A stretch of 64,000 nt of DNA, taken from Bradyrhizobium sp. dw_78. GTDB lineage: Bacteria; Pseudomonadota; Alphaproteobacteria; Rhizobiales; Xanthobacteraceae. The notes under the pieces are model-generated. The model did no database searches. It saw only the letters and a list, made by a program, of their open reading frames with translations, and was not told the DNA's origin. A program made the translations under genes and the position numbers. Location: NCBI RefSeq assembly GCF_018449525.1, contig NZ_JAAVUS010000004.1:186001-250000 (forward strand). The letters are read 5' to 3'. Shown one piece after another: positions 1 to 9,851 of the stretch (positions are counted from its first letter, which is position 1; every line of letters begins with the position of its first letter).

Positions 1-211
1 GCTCGGCATGGGGACGGCCGCCAGGTTGAGTCCAGCCGCGACCGACGATGATACCGTCCTTGACCACGACCGCGCCGACGGCGGGATTGGGCCAGGTCCG
101 CCCCTGCCCGCGCCGGCCCAGCGTCAGCGCAAGCTGCATGAAACGCTGGTCGGCGGCTTTCGGCGGCCTGGATTTTTCCGCGAGCCGGTCTTCCGGGATG
201 CGGAAGATCAT
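1..211 (-). CDS. ribD: Riboflavin biosynthesis deaminase/reductase RibD (N-terminal part, cut by window edge)
   Basis: The first 70 codons of RibD, which deaminates and then reduces the pyrimidine intermediate of riboflavin synthesis in the cytoplasm. The deaminase zinc motif is just reached: a PNPxVGAVVV stretch is followed by GRGWTxxGGRPHAE, whose His and Glu are a zinc ligand and the catalytic residue of this family. The ATG overlaps the nrdR stop codon (ATGA), so the two genes are probably translationally coupled in the order nrdR-ribD. The rest of the deaminase domain and the whole reductase domain lie beyond base 1. Confidence 0.9.
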   Translation of the reverse strand, partial: MIFRIPEDRLAEKSRPPKAADQRFMQLALTLGRRGQGRTWPNPAVGAVVVKDGIIVGRGWTQPGGRPHAE

Positions 212-690
212 TTGCGCAACAGGACCGGCCGCTGGTCTTCCTCGCCGGAGAGTTCGCCGAGCACGGTTTCGAAATCCTTTGCCTCGCGAAAATTGCGATA
301 AACGGAAGCGAAGCGGACATAGGCGACGTCGTCGAGCTGGCGCAGATGCTCCATCACGATTTCGCCGATCGCCTCCGACGAGATCTCGGCCTCGCCGCCG
401 CTCTCGAGCTCGCGCACGATCGTCGAGACCATCCTCTCGACCCGCTCGGAATCGACCGGCCGCTTGCGCAGGGAGATTTGCAGCGAGCGCACCAGCTTGT
501 CGCGGTCGAACGGGACGCGGCGGCCGTTGCGCTTGATCACGGTGAGCTCGCGCAATTGCACGCGCTCGAAGGTGGTGAAGCGGAAATTGCACGCGATGCA
601 GACGCGCCGGCGCCGGATGACGGAAGAGTCCTCGGTCGGACGCGAGTCCTTCACCTGCGTATCGAGGCTGTTGCAACTCGGACAGCGCAT
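208..690 (-). CDS. nrdR: Transcriptional repressor NrdR
   Basis: 160 residues, the usual NrdR length. An N-terminal zinc ribbon is formed by C3/C6 and C31/C34, followed by an ATP-cone domain (about residues 49-139). NrdR senses ATP/dATP and represses ribonucleotide reductase genes by binding NrdR boxes. The start MRCPSC is the invariant N-terminus of the family. The gene lies 14 bases downstream of glyA on the same strand and overlaps ribD by four bases, so a glyA-nrdR-ribD transcript is likely. No NrdR box was recognised in the window, and ribonucleotide reductase is not in it. Confidence 0.95.
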   Translation of the reverse strand: MRCPSCNSLDTQVKDSRPTEDSSVIRRRRVCIACNFRFTTFERVQLRELTVIKRNGRRVPFDRDKLVRSLQISLRKRPVDSERVERMVSTIVRELESGGEAEISSEAIGEIVMEHLRQLDDVAYVRFASVYRNFREAKDFETVLGELSGEEDQRPVLLRK

Positions 691-704
691 CCGGCGTCAC
701 CCCT

Positions 705-2012
705 TCACTGATAGATCGGGAAGCGGTCGGTGAGCGCCTTGACCCGTTCCTTGATCGCAGCCTCGACCAGCGGCGCCTGCCCGTCCTGCGATTGCGAAAT
801 CGCGTTGAGCACTTCGGCGATCATGCCGGCCACCTGCTTGAATTCGGCGACGCCGAAACCGCGCGTGGTCGCGGCCGGCGCTCCCAGACGCAGGCCCGAG
901 GTGACGAACGGCTTTTCCGGATCGAAGGGAATGCCGTTCTTGTTGCAGGTGATGGCGGCGCGCACCAGCGCCTTTTCCGAGACGTTGCCCTTCAGGCCCT
1001 TCGGCCTGAGGTCCACCAGCATCAAATGGTTGTCAGTGCCGCCCGACACAATGTCGAAGCCCTGGGCGCGCATCGCTTCCGCCAGCGCCTTGGCATTCTC
1101 GACCACATTCTTGGCGTAGATTTTGAACTCTGGGCGCAGCGCTTCGGCGAATGCGACCGCCTTGGCCGCGATCACATGCATCAAGGGTCCGCCTTGCATG
1201 CCCGGGAAGATCGCCGAATTCAGCTTCTTGGCCAGCGCCTCATCGTTGCAGAGAATGAGCCCGCCACGGGGGCCGCGCAGCGACTTGTGCGTGGTGGTGG
1301 TGGTGACATGGGCGTGCGGCACCGGCGAGGCGTGGACGCCGCCGGCGACGAGCCCCGCGAAATGCGCCATGTCGACCAGGAAATAGGCCCCGACACTGTC
1401 GGCGATTTCGCGGAAGCGCTTGAAATCCCAGGCGCGCGAATAGGCCGATCCGCCGGCGATGATCAGCTTCGGCTTGACCTGTTCGGCCTGCTTCGCCACC
1501 GCATCCATGTCGATGATCTGGTCCTCGCGCCGCACCGTATAGTGCGAGGCCTTGAACCATTTGCCGGACATGTTGACGGGCGAACCGTGGGTGAGATGGC
1601 CGCCGGCGGCGAGATCGAGACCCATGAAGGTATCGCCGGGTTGCAGCAGCGCCAGGAATACCGCCTGGTTCATCTGACTGCCGGAATTGGGCTGCACATT
1701 GGCGAATTGTGCGCCGAACAATTTCTTGGCGCGATCGATCGCCAGCGTCTCCACCACGTCGACCCATTCACAGCCGCCGTAATAACGGTGGCCCGGATAG
1801 CCCTCGGCGTATTTGTTGGTCAGCACCGAACCCTGCGCTTCCAGCACCGCGCGGCTGACGATGTTCTCCGAAGCGATCAGTTCGATCTCGTGCCGCTCCC
1901 GGCCCAGTTCGCCCTTGATCGCAGCCGCGATCTCGGGATCGGCTTCGTTAAGCGGGGCGGTAAAGAACGAGTCGGGCGCTGAAGTGGTTTTGACACTGGC
2001 AGAAGAGCTCAT
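705..2012 (-). CDS. glyA: Serine hydroxymethyltransferase
   Basis: 435 residues. Converts serine and tetrahydrofolate to glycine and 5,10-methylene-tetrahydrofolate with pyridoxal phosphate; the main source of one-carbon units for purine and thymidylate synthesis. The PLP lysine is K243 in the run [15 protein letters not shown]. The active-site stretches [11 protein letters not shown] (near 43) and [10 protein letters not shown] (near 71) are intact. The N-terminus carries about 20 residues more than E. coli GlyA, as in other rhizobial homologues. First gene of a probable glyA-nrdR-ribD unit; no regulatory element was recognised directly upstream. Confidence 0.96.
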   Translation of the reverse strand: MSSSASVKTTSAPDSFFTAPLNEADPEIAAAIKGELGRERHEIELIASENIVSRAVLEAQGSVLTNKYAEGYPGHRYYGGCEWVDVVETLAIDRAKKLFGAQFANVQPNSGSQMNQAVFLALLQPGDTFMGLDLAAGGHLTHGSPVNMSGKWFKASHYTVRREDQIIDMDAVAKQAEQVKPKLIIAGGSAYSRAWDFKRFREIADSVGAYFLVDMAHFAGLVAGGVHASPVPHAHVTTTTTHKSLRGPRGGLILCNDEALAKKLNSAIFPGMQGGPLMHVIAAKAVAFAEALRPEFKIYAKNVVENAKALAEAMRAQGFDIVSGGTDNHLMLVDLRPKGLKGNVSEKALVRAAITCNKNGIPFDPEKPFVTSGLRLGAPAATTRGFGVAEFKQVAGMIAEVLNAISQSQDGQAPLVEAAIKERVKALTDRFPIYQ

Positions 2013-2339
2013 AGGCGAAATATCCCCACCGCCGCAGCCTGTTAAAGGCGTTGCGGGCGGTCATTTGTGGCGGTCGAAAAGCTGGTTCGCTGGAATTACC
2101 ACATCGCCCGGAAATGGCCAAGCGATTGCGGTACAGCCCGATATTTATGCAAGATATGGTGGGGGTGCCGGATATTGCCAGGGATTACCGGCCTGTACGG
2201 ACGGGCCGGATCAAAGTCGGAACAACCGGTGGTTTCGCTGGCAGGGACTGGAATGGAGGAATGCCTTTCGGCCCCAGGTTTACGCACAAGCATCCACCTT
2301 CCCGCAGCGCAACACGCCCGAGTCATGCGGCAATCGCTC
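2013..2339. other. Gene-free stretch upstream of glyA
   Basis: No reading frame here has both a ribosome-binding site and protein-like composition. The glyA promoter should lie at its left edge. A short string near 2184 (AGGGATTACCGGCC) recurs with little change at about 36697 in another gene-free stretch, which hints at shared decayed repeat material. Nothing else was recognised. Confidence 0.4.
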
Positions 2340-2735
2340 GCCCGAAAACAGAGGGCGCAGCGCGCCCCTCAAATGAGGGCGCGGGGAAGGCCGGGTGGCC
2401 GTTGCACCCGCAGCCTCGCGTGCAAAATAGATAAGCACACGAGTTCGTCACCACAGGTACACCGGGACAGCCCGGCCTTCCCTGCGCAATGGTTTTAACG
2501 GCTTACTCCGCGCTCTCCCCGGTGACCGGGCTTTATTGTCACCGTCATCAGTGCAATGCGAAGCATCATCACCAACTTGACGCCAGCGTCGGGGCGTCAG
2601 GACCACACGGCTTCGCCGTCCGCGTTCACCGGCGTTCGTCTCTCGCCGCTGCCGCGTCCACCGCTTCCCGCGCCCAACGTCCGTGACGATCGCGATACGC
2701 CCCTCTTGCGGGTGCGGGATGGCGAGGGTTGTTAA
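2340..2735 (+). repeat. Structured, probably dispersed non-coding element
   Basis: A non-coding block dense in base-pairing potential. A 17-base inverted repeat with one mismatch pairs 2379-2395 with 2471-2487 (core GGGAAGGCCGGG / CCCGGCCTTCCC). Inside it a nine-base stem pairs 2415-2423 with 2435-2443, and another hairpin lies at 2351-2370. It continues through CTCTCCCCGGTGACCGGG (about 2511-2528) to about 2735. I recall closely similar multi-copy sequence in Bradyrhizobium genomes, but this comes from memory. It could be a mobile relic or a structured RNA; strand and exact ends are uncertain. Confidence 0.5.
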
Positions 2736-2872
2736 GTTGATTTGGGTCGGGCCGGAACGGAAATATTTTTAAGAAGAGGGCTGGACAGGCAAATCACCGG
2801 ATATGGAACAACGAGCCGGCCGCGACAGCAGGCCCGCCGAAGCAGACCCAGGGCGCGGCACGACCAGATTTT

Positions 2873-3094
2873 TCACAGCCCCGTAAAGCCTGCCTTCACC
2901 GGGTCGGTGCTGCCGTCGCGTTCGCGTAAGTAAGTCAGGCCGCACACCGCGAGGCGATGCGGATCCTTTTCACCGGCCTCGAACAGCGTCGAGACATATT
3001 CCGTTACCTTGGCGCGCGCCTCCCCGCTGGCGGCGGCGGAGCAATTTACCAGCAGCACATAGGTCTGCATGATGCGGTCGATCGCAGCTTCCAT
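2873..3094 (-). CDS. Conserved small protein of unknown function (73 aa)
   Basis: A 73-residue protein beginning MEAAIDRIMQTYVLLVNC, predicted soluble and mainly helical, with two Cys (in LVNCSAA and AVCGLTYL). I do not recognise a named domain. The ATG is supported by an AGAGGAT ribosome-binding site about six bases upstream. It follows another small gene on the same strand after 20 bases, so the two probably form an operon. A longer in-frame extension upstream crosses that neighbour and has Arg-rich, non-protein-like composition, so it was not used. Confidence 0.65.
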   Translation of the reverse strand: MEAAIDRIMQTYVLLVNCSAAASGEARAKVTEYVSTLFEAGEKDPHRLAVCGLTYLRERDGSTDPVKAGFTGL

Positions 3095-3114
3095 GATATC
3101 CTCTGGGCTGTGGT

Positions 3115-3342
3115 TCAAGGAAGCAGCGCGGCTTCGAATTTCGCGATCGCCTTGTTGGCGAGCTTGATCCTGTTGGATTCGCCGCGGTGAAACATGCCGA
3201 CGATGAGCTGGAGCAGCCGGTCGTTGGGGACAATACCGTCGGCGGGGATCGCGCCGGTCTTGCGCAGATAGTTCGAGGCGATGGCATAGGCATCGCCGAC
3301 CACCCCGACGTCTATTACCTGCATTCCCTGATCGACCAGCAT
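3115..3342 (-). CDS. Conserved small protein of unknown function (75 aa)
   Basis: 75 residues starting MLVDQGMQVIDVGVVGDAYA, with regular hydrophobic periodicity and no membrane segment or signal peptide. No domain recognised. The start is fixed by a good Shine-Dalgarno (GGAGG, centred 10-12 bases before the ATG). The preceding frame is open but of unlikely composition and contains the terminator hairpin at 3431-3468, so the longer version is rejected. Lies 20 bases upstream of the 73-residue gene in the same direction; function of the pair unknown. Confidence 0.65.
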   Translation of the reverse strand: MLVDQGMQVIDVGVVGDAYAIASNYLRKTGAIPADGIVPNDRLLQLIVGMFHRGESNRIKLANKAIAKFEAALLP

Positions 3343-3430
3343 CGCTTCGGTCCTCCGATACGGAAAAACAAAGCCGGGACCGAAAATAGGTTCCGTTCCG
3401 GAACGCCAATTTTTTGCGATGCCGAAAACC

Positions 3431-3468
3431 AAAAAATAAAGCGCCCCGGATCGGAACCCGGTGCGCTT
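3431..3468 (-). terminator. Rho-independent terminator downstream of ldtR
   Basis: Read on the minus strand, an 11-base-pair stem with one mismatch (AAGCGC-A-CCGG / CCGG-G-GCGCTT, loop GTTCCGAT) is followed by TATTTTTT. It lies downstream of the ldtR stop and upstream of the 75-residue gene, so it separates the two transcripts. Confidence 0.75.
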
Positions 3469-3508
3469 TTCGGGAAGCATCTTGTAAAAACCTGGGCCAC
3501 CGGTCTTT

Positions 3509-3549
3509 TAGAGCTCGATGACTTTTCTTCGAATAGTCATCGAGCTCTA
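3509..3549 (+). repeat. Perfect 14-bp inverted repeat (hairpin) with T-tract
   Basis: TAGAGCTCGATGAC at 3509-3522 pairs perfectly with its complement at 3536-3549 across a 13-base loop. A T-tract follows at 3552-3557 on the plus strand. It looks like a terminator for plus-strand transcription, yet no plus-strand gene lies upstream. It abuts the palindromic repeat at 3562-3610, so it may simply be part of an intergenic repeat cluster. Confidence 0.55.
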
Positions 3550-3561
3550 TCTTTTTTATTT

Positions 3562-3610
3562 GAGCATGATCTCTTCGGAAAACCGGATTCCACTTTTCCG
3601 GATCATGCTC
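3562..3610. repeat. Interspersed palindromic repeat, family A (GAGCATGATC type)
   Basis: Ends GAGCATGATC (3562) and GATCATGCTC (3610) are perfect inverted repeats. The core carries CGGAAAACCGG and CCACTTTTCCGG. A second copy of the same design is at 56159-56209. I recall this family as very common between genes in Bradyrhizobium. Confidence 0.7.
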
Positions 3611-3642
3611 TTAGGACGCCGGCTTGGCCGTTCTCGCCGGTC

Positions 3643-4158
3643 TCAGAGCCGGTACAGGATCTGGTCGGTCCAGAACCGCTCGAGCCGGTGCAGCGACTTG
3701 TTCAGGGTCGCGAACTCCTCGTTCGAGATGCCGCCGACCTGCTCCACCGTCTTGACGTGCTTCTGATAGAGCGCCTCGACGATACGGCGGATTTCCTGGC
3801 CCTGCGGCGTCAGGCGGATACGGACCGAGCGGCGATCAACGCGCGAACGCTGATGATCGAGGAAGCCCAGTTCGACCAGCTTCTTCAAATTGTAGGAAAC
3901 GTTGGAGCCGAGGTAGTAACCGCGCGTGCGCAATTCGCCCGCGGTCAGTTCCTTGTCGCCGATATTGTAGAGCAGAAGCGCCTGCACCGAATTGATGTCC
4001 GCGCGACCACGGCGATCGAATTCATCCTTGATGACATCCAGCAGGCGGCGGTGCAGCCGCTCAACCAGAGTCAACGCTTCAAGATAGAGCGACTGCACCG
4101 GAGCTTGGCCGGAAGCGCGCTCAGCGGTTTCCACCGCCGTGGCAACGGCTTTGATCAT
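3643..4158 (-). CDS. ldtR: MarR-family transcriptional regulator, LdtR-like
   Basis: 171 residues with a winged-helix MarR fold: dimerisation helices at both ends, recognition helix around LRTRGYYLGSNVSYNLKKLVELG (about 77-100) and the wing HQRSRVDRRSVRIRLTPQG (about 101-120). The sequence matches my recollection of LdtR, the alphaproteobacterial regulator named for control of an L,D-transpeptidase gene in Liberibacter. A GGGGAAG ribosome-binding site precedes the ATG. A 25-bp palindrome at 4177-4201 is a likely autoregulatory operator. Its targets are not visible here; the neighbouring genes are a membrane protein and hemB, not a transpeptidase. Confidence 0.85.
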   Translation of the reverse strand: MIKAVATAVETAERASGQAPVQSLYLEALTLVERLHRRLLDVIKDEFDRRGRADINSVQALLLYNIGDKELTAGELRTRGYYLGSNVSYNLKKLVELGFLDHQRSRVDRRSVRIRLTPQGQEIRRIVEALYQKHVKTVEQVGGISNEEFATLNKSLHRLERFWTDQILYRL

Positions 4159-4176
4159 GACACTTCCCCTGTTGTC

Positions 4177-4201
4177 GTTTTATCGACTTATTCGACGAAA
4201 C
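4177..4201. promoter_or_regulatory. Candidate LdtR autoregulatory operator (imperfect 25-bp palindrome)
   Basis: The stretch follows the symmetric pattern GTTTnnTCGAnTnAnTCGAnnAAAC, 19-43 bases upstream of the ldtR start. MarR proteins usually bind such dyads next to their own gene, so autoregulation is the simplest reading. No experiment is implied. Confidence 0.5.
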
Positions 4202-4302
4202 TTTTGTCCCGCCTGATAGGTTCAACTTAAGGGGCCGGTTTGAAGATCAGCTTAAATAAGACAATAAAGAGATCGTGAATTTAAGACAGTGAATAGCGGA
4301 TT

Positions 4303-4326
4303 AAGCCCTTGGCACAAGGGCTTTTT
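4303..4326 (+). terminator. Orphan intrinsic terminator on the plus strand
   Basis: AAGCCCTTG and CAAGGGCTT form a perfect nine-base-pair stem with a GCA loop, followed by TTT. No plus-strand gene lies upstream; 4159-4302 is the ldtR promoter region. It could end an unannotated small RNA running divergently from ldtR. Confidence 0.6.
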
Positions 4327-4522
4327 GCAACTTTTCATTGACGGTGGAAGCGCGATGTTCACGCTTCGTATGTGCGACTTGTCGCATATGGAAACAGCAT
4401 CATTCAAATTGGAAACGTCCGCGTAACAGGTATGGCAACCGTGTCAGGGTGACTGAAAGGTTACCGGAAAAATTTGCGGAAAATTGCGCACTGCAAACTT
4501 GGATTTGCCCAATCCTTCCCGA

Positions 4523-4611
4523 CGCGCTTTCTTCACGCCGACCGGTATCCCCCGCTTCCAGGTCCGGCGCAGGCTCTTCCGGGGCGGGCCGTCGCTCGAA
4601 AACGCTTTATG
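4523..4611. repeat. Interspersed repeat, family B (ACGCGAACCGG...TCGCTCGAAAACGC type)
   Basis: Contains GCGCTTTCTTCACGCCGACCGG and, at the other end, GTCGCTCGAAAACGCT. It touches the 3' end of the membrane protein gene at 4607. Related copies are at 17529, 27700, 32905, 41354 and 56721, nearly all directly at the end of a gene. Confidence 0.6.
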
Positions 4612-5026
4612 GCGGCCGTTCGCGCGCCGCCATCCAGGCCAGCGCCAGATAGGCTGCCAGCGTCAGGGCTTCGAACACCACCACGACCAGGCTGCCGCCA
4701 TAGATTGCGGGGAACATCAGTTCGATCACCGCCATCGAGACGATGGTGGTGAGCCAGACCACCGCGCCCCACGGCGTCGCCAGCCACAATCCGACGGCAG
4801 CGACAAGCTCGATCACCGCGAAATACACGGTTGCGGTTTGCCAGGCCATGCTCTGGTTTTCGAACGCCTCGTCCTCGCTGCCGACGAACCCCGTGACCTC
4901 CGCCCAATGGTAGAGGCCTTCGGCGATCGAGATCATCGCCATGATGCGCAGGAAAAGCACCAGCCTCCGGGTCCAGACGCTGTCGTCCGGTTCGATCCGT
5001 TCGGACGAAATCGCCGCAACCGACAT
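4607..5026 (-). CDS. Small membrane protein, probably DUF6163 family
   Basis: 139 residues with four predicted membrane helices: LVLFLRIMAMISIAEGLYHW, an Ala/Val-rich helix around VYFAVIELVAAVGLWLA, WLTTIVSMAVIELMFPAIYG and SLVVVVFEALTLAAYLALAW. I recall DUF6163 proteins lying next to hemB in rhizobia, which matches this position, but the assignment is from memory. The start MSVAAISSERIEPDD was preferred because the upstream 71-residue extension is Arg/Pro-rich and not protein-like; no strong ribosome-binding site is visible. Divergent from hemB, with the same strand as ldtR. Function unknown. Confidence 0.7.
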   Translation of the reverse strand: MSVAAISSERIEPDDSVWTRRLVLFLRIMAMISIAEGLYHWAEVTGFVGSEDEAFENQSMAWQTATVYFAVIELVAAVGLWLATPWGAVVWLTTIVSMAVIELMFPAIYGGSLVVVVFEALTLAAYLALAWMAARERPP

Positions 5027-5120
5027 CGCATCCCGCGAAGGGTCGCGGGATGGGGCCTCAGGCGTGTGAAACGGCGTCCATTTTGCGAAAAGAATTGGCC
5101 TGATGCCTCTTGCTCGATGA

Positions 5121-6359
<1,239 letters not shown>

Positions 6360-6601
6360 GGCCGGCAAAAGCGCATTTGCGCCGAGTCCCACCATACGGG
6401 CTGATCGGGTTTTGAGAGGTGGGCACGCGGAGCCTATCATCGGGCGGCGCTCCGCGCCGACCCTTAGGCTTCTCGCAATGACGGGAAGAAGCCGCGGAAT
6501 CGCCAGAATATTGCGCTTCGTCATGGCAGCGAGGCCTTGCAAGTAGATGGGCGATTGCCATGTCCTCGCGGTGAAAGAGGCTTCCTCTTGGAGGACTGAA
6601 C

Positions 6602-7150
6602 ATGTCTTACAGCGGTTCGGATCGTAGCGGCGGCGCGTGGCGTCGTGACGGCGGGGTTTCGCCGCATGCCTTCGATCCCTGGATGCAGCCGGAATTGTTT
6701 CGCGGCGTGTTGACGCGGCGGGTTTTCGCGTTCCTGATCGACCTGATCGTGCTGTCCGTCCCGGTGATCCTGGCCTGCATCTTCATCGCCGTGTTCGGCC
6801 TGATCACGCTCGGGCTCGGCTGGGCGCTGTTCTGGCTGGTGTCGCCGGCTTCGGTGATCTGGGCGCTGGTCTATTACGGCTCTTCGCTCGGCGGGCCGCA
6901 TTCGGCGACGCTCGGTATGCGGGTGATGGATCTGGAGATGCGCACCTGGTACGGCGCCCCCAGCTATTTCGTGCTGGGCGCCGCCCACGCCCTGCTGTTC
7001 TGGGTGTCGGTATCGTTCCTGACGCCGTTGGTGCTGCTGATCGGGCTGTTCAACGGCCGCCGGCGCCTGCTGCACGACATCATTCTGGGAACCGTCATCA
7101 TCAACAGCTCGGTTCGTGTCCCGATACCGCAGCCGGCGCGGACGTTCTGA
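6602..7150 (+). CDS. RDD-family membrane protein
   Basis: 182 residues. The RDD signature reads RRVFAFLIDLIVLSVPVIL (about 41-59), opening the first of about three or four membrane helices. A second conserved patch, SATLGMRVMDLEM, and the closing RRLLHDIILGTVII are typical of the family. The N-terminus is polar and Gly/Ser-rich. Role unknown; some RDD proteins act in ion or solute transport. A GGAGG-type ribosome-binding site lies about eight bases before the ATG. It follows hemB on the same strand after 240 bases of degenerate intergenic repeat sequence. Confidence 0.88.
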   Translation: MSYSGSDRSGGAWRRDGGVSPHAFDPWMQPELFRGVLTRRVFAFLIDLIVLSVPVILACIFIAVFGLITLGLGWALFWLVSPASVIWALVYYGSSLGGPHSATLGMRVMDLEMRTWYGAPSYFVLGAAHALLFWVSVSFLTPLVLLIGLFNGRRRLLHDIILGTVIINSSVRVPIPQPARTF

Positions 7151-7430
7151 GCGAACCTGCCGGACCGGATGTCGCGGCCCGTAAATTGATTGACCATTCC
7201 CCACGACAGCGCGATGCTGCGCTTTCAGTTTCCTGCTCCGAAGTTTGCTCCTCGTTGCGGCGATCGCCCTGGCGAAATTCGGTCTAGCGAAGTTCGGATT
7301 CAAAAGGAGACTGGAAAGATTTAGGTTCTAATATGATTTGGGTTCAGAAATTCTCTCTTGCTGGACTCGCGCCAAGGTTGAAATTTTTTTGAACCCCCGC
7401 ATTCGCCGCTTTGGAGCCTGACGATATCCC

Positions 7431-8207
7431 GTGACCCAGCATTCGCGTGACACCCCGCAGTTCTATCTCACTGCACCCTCGCCCTGCCCCTATCTGCCGG
7501 GCCGGCACGAGCGGAAGGTGTTCACCCATCTGGTCGGCGAAAAGGCCGGCGATCTCAACGATCTTTTGACCCATGGCGGATTCCGGCGCAGCCAGTCGAT
7601 CGCCTACCGGCCGGCCTGCGACCAGTGCCGCGCCTGCGTTTCGGTTCGCGTCATCGCCAACGAATTCCGGCCCTCGCGCAACTTCCGCAAAATCCTCTCC
7701 CGCAACGACGACATCATCGGCGAACAACGCAGCGCGGTGCCGACATCGGAGCAGTATTCGGTGTTCCGCGCCTATCTCGACCAGCGCCACCGTCACGGCG
7801 GCATGGCCGACATGACCGTGCTCGACTACGCCATGATGGTCGAGGACAGCCATGTCGAAACCCGCATCATCGAATACCGCCGCCGCAACGCTGACAGCGG
7901 CATCACCGGCCGCGGCGCGGACCTGCTGGCGGTCGCGCTGACCGACGTGCTCAACGACGGATTGTCGATGGTCTATTCGTTCTTCGAGCCGGCGGAGACA
8001 AACCGCTCGCTCGGCACCTTCATGATCCTCGACCACCTCAACCGGGCGCGGCGGCTGGGACTGCCTTACGTCTATCTCGGCTACTGGATCGAGGGTTCGA
8101 AGAAGATGGACTACAAATGCCGCTTCCTGCCGCAGCAGCGGCTGGCGCCGAGCGGCTGGCTGCGCGTCGATGCATCCGGCAACGTGGCGTCGGAACCGCA
8201 GGATTGA
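7431..8207 (+). CDS. bpt: Aspartate/glutamate leucyltransferase (arginyltransferase family)
   Basis: 258 residues. Transfers an amino acid, leucine in the bacterial Bpt subgroup, from aminoacyl-tRNA to N-terminal Asp or Glu of proteins, marking them for ClpAP degradation. The N-terminal domain has the Cys motif [14 protein letters not shown] near residue 61. The C-terminal GNAT-like domain ends in [15 protein letters not shown] and CRFLPQQ. Start is GTG; GGAG lies about 15 bases upstream, so initiation is weakly supported. The gene runs toward mntH (converging). Annotation as arginyltransferase (ate) is also common for this family. Confidence 0.9.
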   Translation: MTQHSRDTPQFYLTAPSPCPYLPGRHERKVFTHLVGEKAGDLNDLLTHGGFRRSQSIAYRPACDQCRACVSVRVIANEFRPSRNFRKILSRNDDIIGEQRSAVPTSEQYSVFRAYLDQRHRHGGMADMTVLDYAMMVEDSHVETRIIEYRRRNADSGITGRGADLLAVALTDVLNDGLSMVYSFFEPAETNRSLGTFMILDHLNRARRLGLPYVYLGYWIEGSKKMDYKCRFLPQQRLAPSGWLRVDASGNVASEPQD

Positions 8208-8240
8208 GTCGCGAATTCGCTACGCGCCATTCGCCCTTCC

Positions 8241-9629
8241 CTACCCGTTGACATAATCCCACACCAGCTTCGCATTCAGCGCGATGATGGTTGCCGCGGT
8301 GAGCGTCGCCAGCACGGTCAGCCAGCGCGGCGCCACGAACGGTCCCATCTTGGCCCGGCTCGCCGTGAACATCACCAGCGGGACCACGGCGAATGGCAGC
8401 TGCAGGCTGAGCACCACCTGGCTAAAAATCAGCAGTTGACCGGTCGCCTTCTCGCCGGCCCAGACCGTGACCACCACCGCCGGCACGATCGCGATCATCC
8501 GCGTCACCAGCCGCCGCAGCCACGGCGCAACCCGGAGGTTGAGGAACCCCTCCATCACGATCTGGCCCGACAAGGTCGCGGTGATCGTCGAATTCAGCCC
8601 GCAGCACAACAGCGCGATCGCAAACAGCGTCGGCGCCAGCGTCGAGCCGAGCAGCGGCGCCAGGAACGCATGCGCCTGGTCGAGCTCGGCGACATCGATC
8701 TGGCCGGCGCGGTGATAGGTCGCCGCCGCCAGGATCAGGATCGCGGCGTTGATGACCAGCGCCAGGCACAGCGCGATCGAGGAATCGATGGTCGCAAGCC
8801 TGATGGCTTCGCGCTTTTCACCATCGCTGTCGCCGTAACGGCGGGTCTGCACCAGGCCGGAATGCAGATAGAGGTTATGCGGCATCACGGTGGCGCCGAG
8901 AATGCCGAGCGCCAGATACAGCATTTGCGGATTACGCAGGATCTCGGTGGAGGGCGCGAAGCCGCGCAGCACCGCCCCCCAATCGGGATCGGCCATTGCG
9001 ATCTGCACGGCGAAACAGGCCGCGATCACCCCCAGCATCGCCACCACGAAGGCCTCGATCCAGCGAAAGCCGAACGCCTGCAATGCGAGAATGAGAAACA
9101 CGTCGGCGGCGGTGATGATCACGCCGATCTGAAGCGGAATGTGAAACAGCAGATTGAGCCCGATCGCGGTGCCGATCACTTCGGCAAGATCGGTCGCGGT
9201 GATCGCGATTTCCGCCGACAGCCACAGCGGCAGCGACACAAAGCGCGGAAAGGAGTCGCGGCAGGCCTGGGCGAGATCGCGTCCCGCACCGACGCCGAGC
9301 CGCGTACACAGCGATTGCAGCACGATCGCCATCAGGTTGGACAGCAGCGCAACCGTCAGCAGCGCGTAGCCGAACCGGGAACCGCCGGCGAGCGACGTCG
9401 CCCAATTGCCGGGATCCATGTAGCCGACGGCGACCAGATAGCCCGGTCCCAGGAAGGCCAGCAGTTTACGCCAGAACGACCCGCCCTGCTTCGGCGTCCG
9501 CACCGAGGCGAACATGTCGGCCAGCGACGGCTCGCCCCGTTCGGCGCGCCAGCCCGATCCCTCCGGCCGGGGGACCGCCGCAGCCTTGGCCGCGGTGTCA
9601 GGGGACGGGCCGGGAGTTCGTGCATCCAT
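8241..9629 (-). CDS. mntH: Nramp-family manganese/divalent metal transporter
   Basis: 462 residues with about 11 membrane helices. Proton-coupled uptake of Mn2+ (and Fe2+) across the inner membrane. The metal-binding motifs DPGNWAT in helix 1 and MPHNLYLHS in helix 6 are intact. The 40-residue N-terminus is polar. An in-frame stop two codons before the ATG makes this the first possible start. A Fur/Mur-like motif upstream (9660-9680) suggests manganese-responsive repression, as reported for Bradyrhizobium mntH. Confidence 0.94.
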   Translation of the reverse strand: MDARTPGPSPDTAAKAAAVPRPEGSGWRAERGEPSLADMFASVRTPKQGGSFWRKLLAFLGPGYLVAVGYMDPGNWATSLAGGSRFGYALLTVALLSNLMAIVLQSLCTRLGVGAGRDLAQACRDSFPRFVSLPLWLSAEIAITATDLAEVIGTAIGLNLLFHIPLQIGVIITAADVFLILALQAFGFRWIEAFVVAMLGVIAACFAVQIAMADPDWGAVLRGFAPSTEILRNPQMLYLALGILGATVMPHNLYLHSGLVQTRRYGDSDGEKREAIRLATIDSSIALCLALVINAAILILAAATYHRAGQIDVAELDQAHAFLAPLLGSTLAPTLFAIALLCCGLNSTITATLSGQIVMEGFLNLRVAPWLRRLVTRMIAIVPAVVVTVWAGEKATGQLLIFSQVVLSLQLPFAVVPLVMFTASRAKMGPFVAPRWLTVLATLTAATIIALNAKLVWDYVNG

Positions 9630-9659
9630 TTTTCAAAGATGGCGTATCTTTTCTTTTAT

Positions 9660-9680
9660 TGCAACTCATTTGCAAATGCA
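9660..9680. promoter_or_regulatory. Candidate Mur/Fur-type operator upstream of mntH
   Basis: The stretch has TGCA at both ends and a central perfect palindrome ATTTGCAAAT, about 31-51 bases upstream of the mntH ATG. Repeated TGCAA/TTGCA half-sites are typical of alphaproteobacterial Mur sites. The match is judged by eye. Confidence 0.45.
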
Positions 9681-9851
9681 GCTGGTTGGAACCCCTGCCT
9701 GTCTTACCGCAGGCATCGGGGAAGCGGTGCTGCCATCGTGCAGGCACAGTCATGAACGATTCGGGCGGCTCCCTGATTGTCAAAAAACTAACCACGATTG
9801 CGCCGCGATGAAGCGCGGCGCACAAAAGCAATCGCGGAACGAGAAAGATAC

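Noticed and set aside
7205..7340. Fragment reading LLRSLLLVAAIALAKFGLAKFG before bpt
   Set aside because: Resembles a small Bradyrhizobium membrane protein but has no in-frame start; a single-base deletion would be needed. Possible decayed gene, not supportable.
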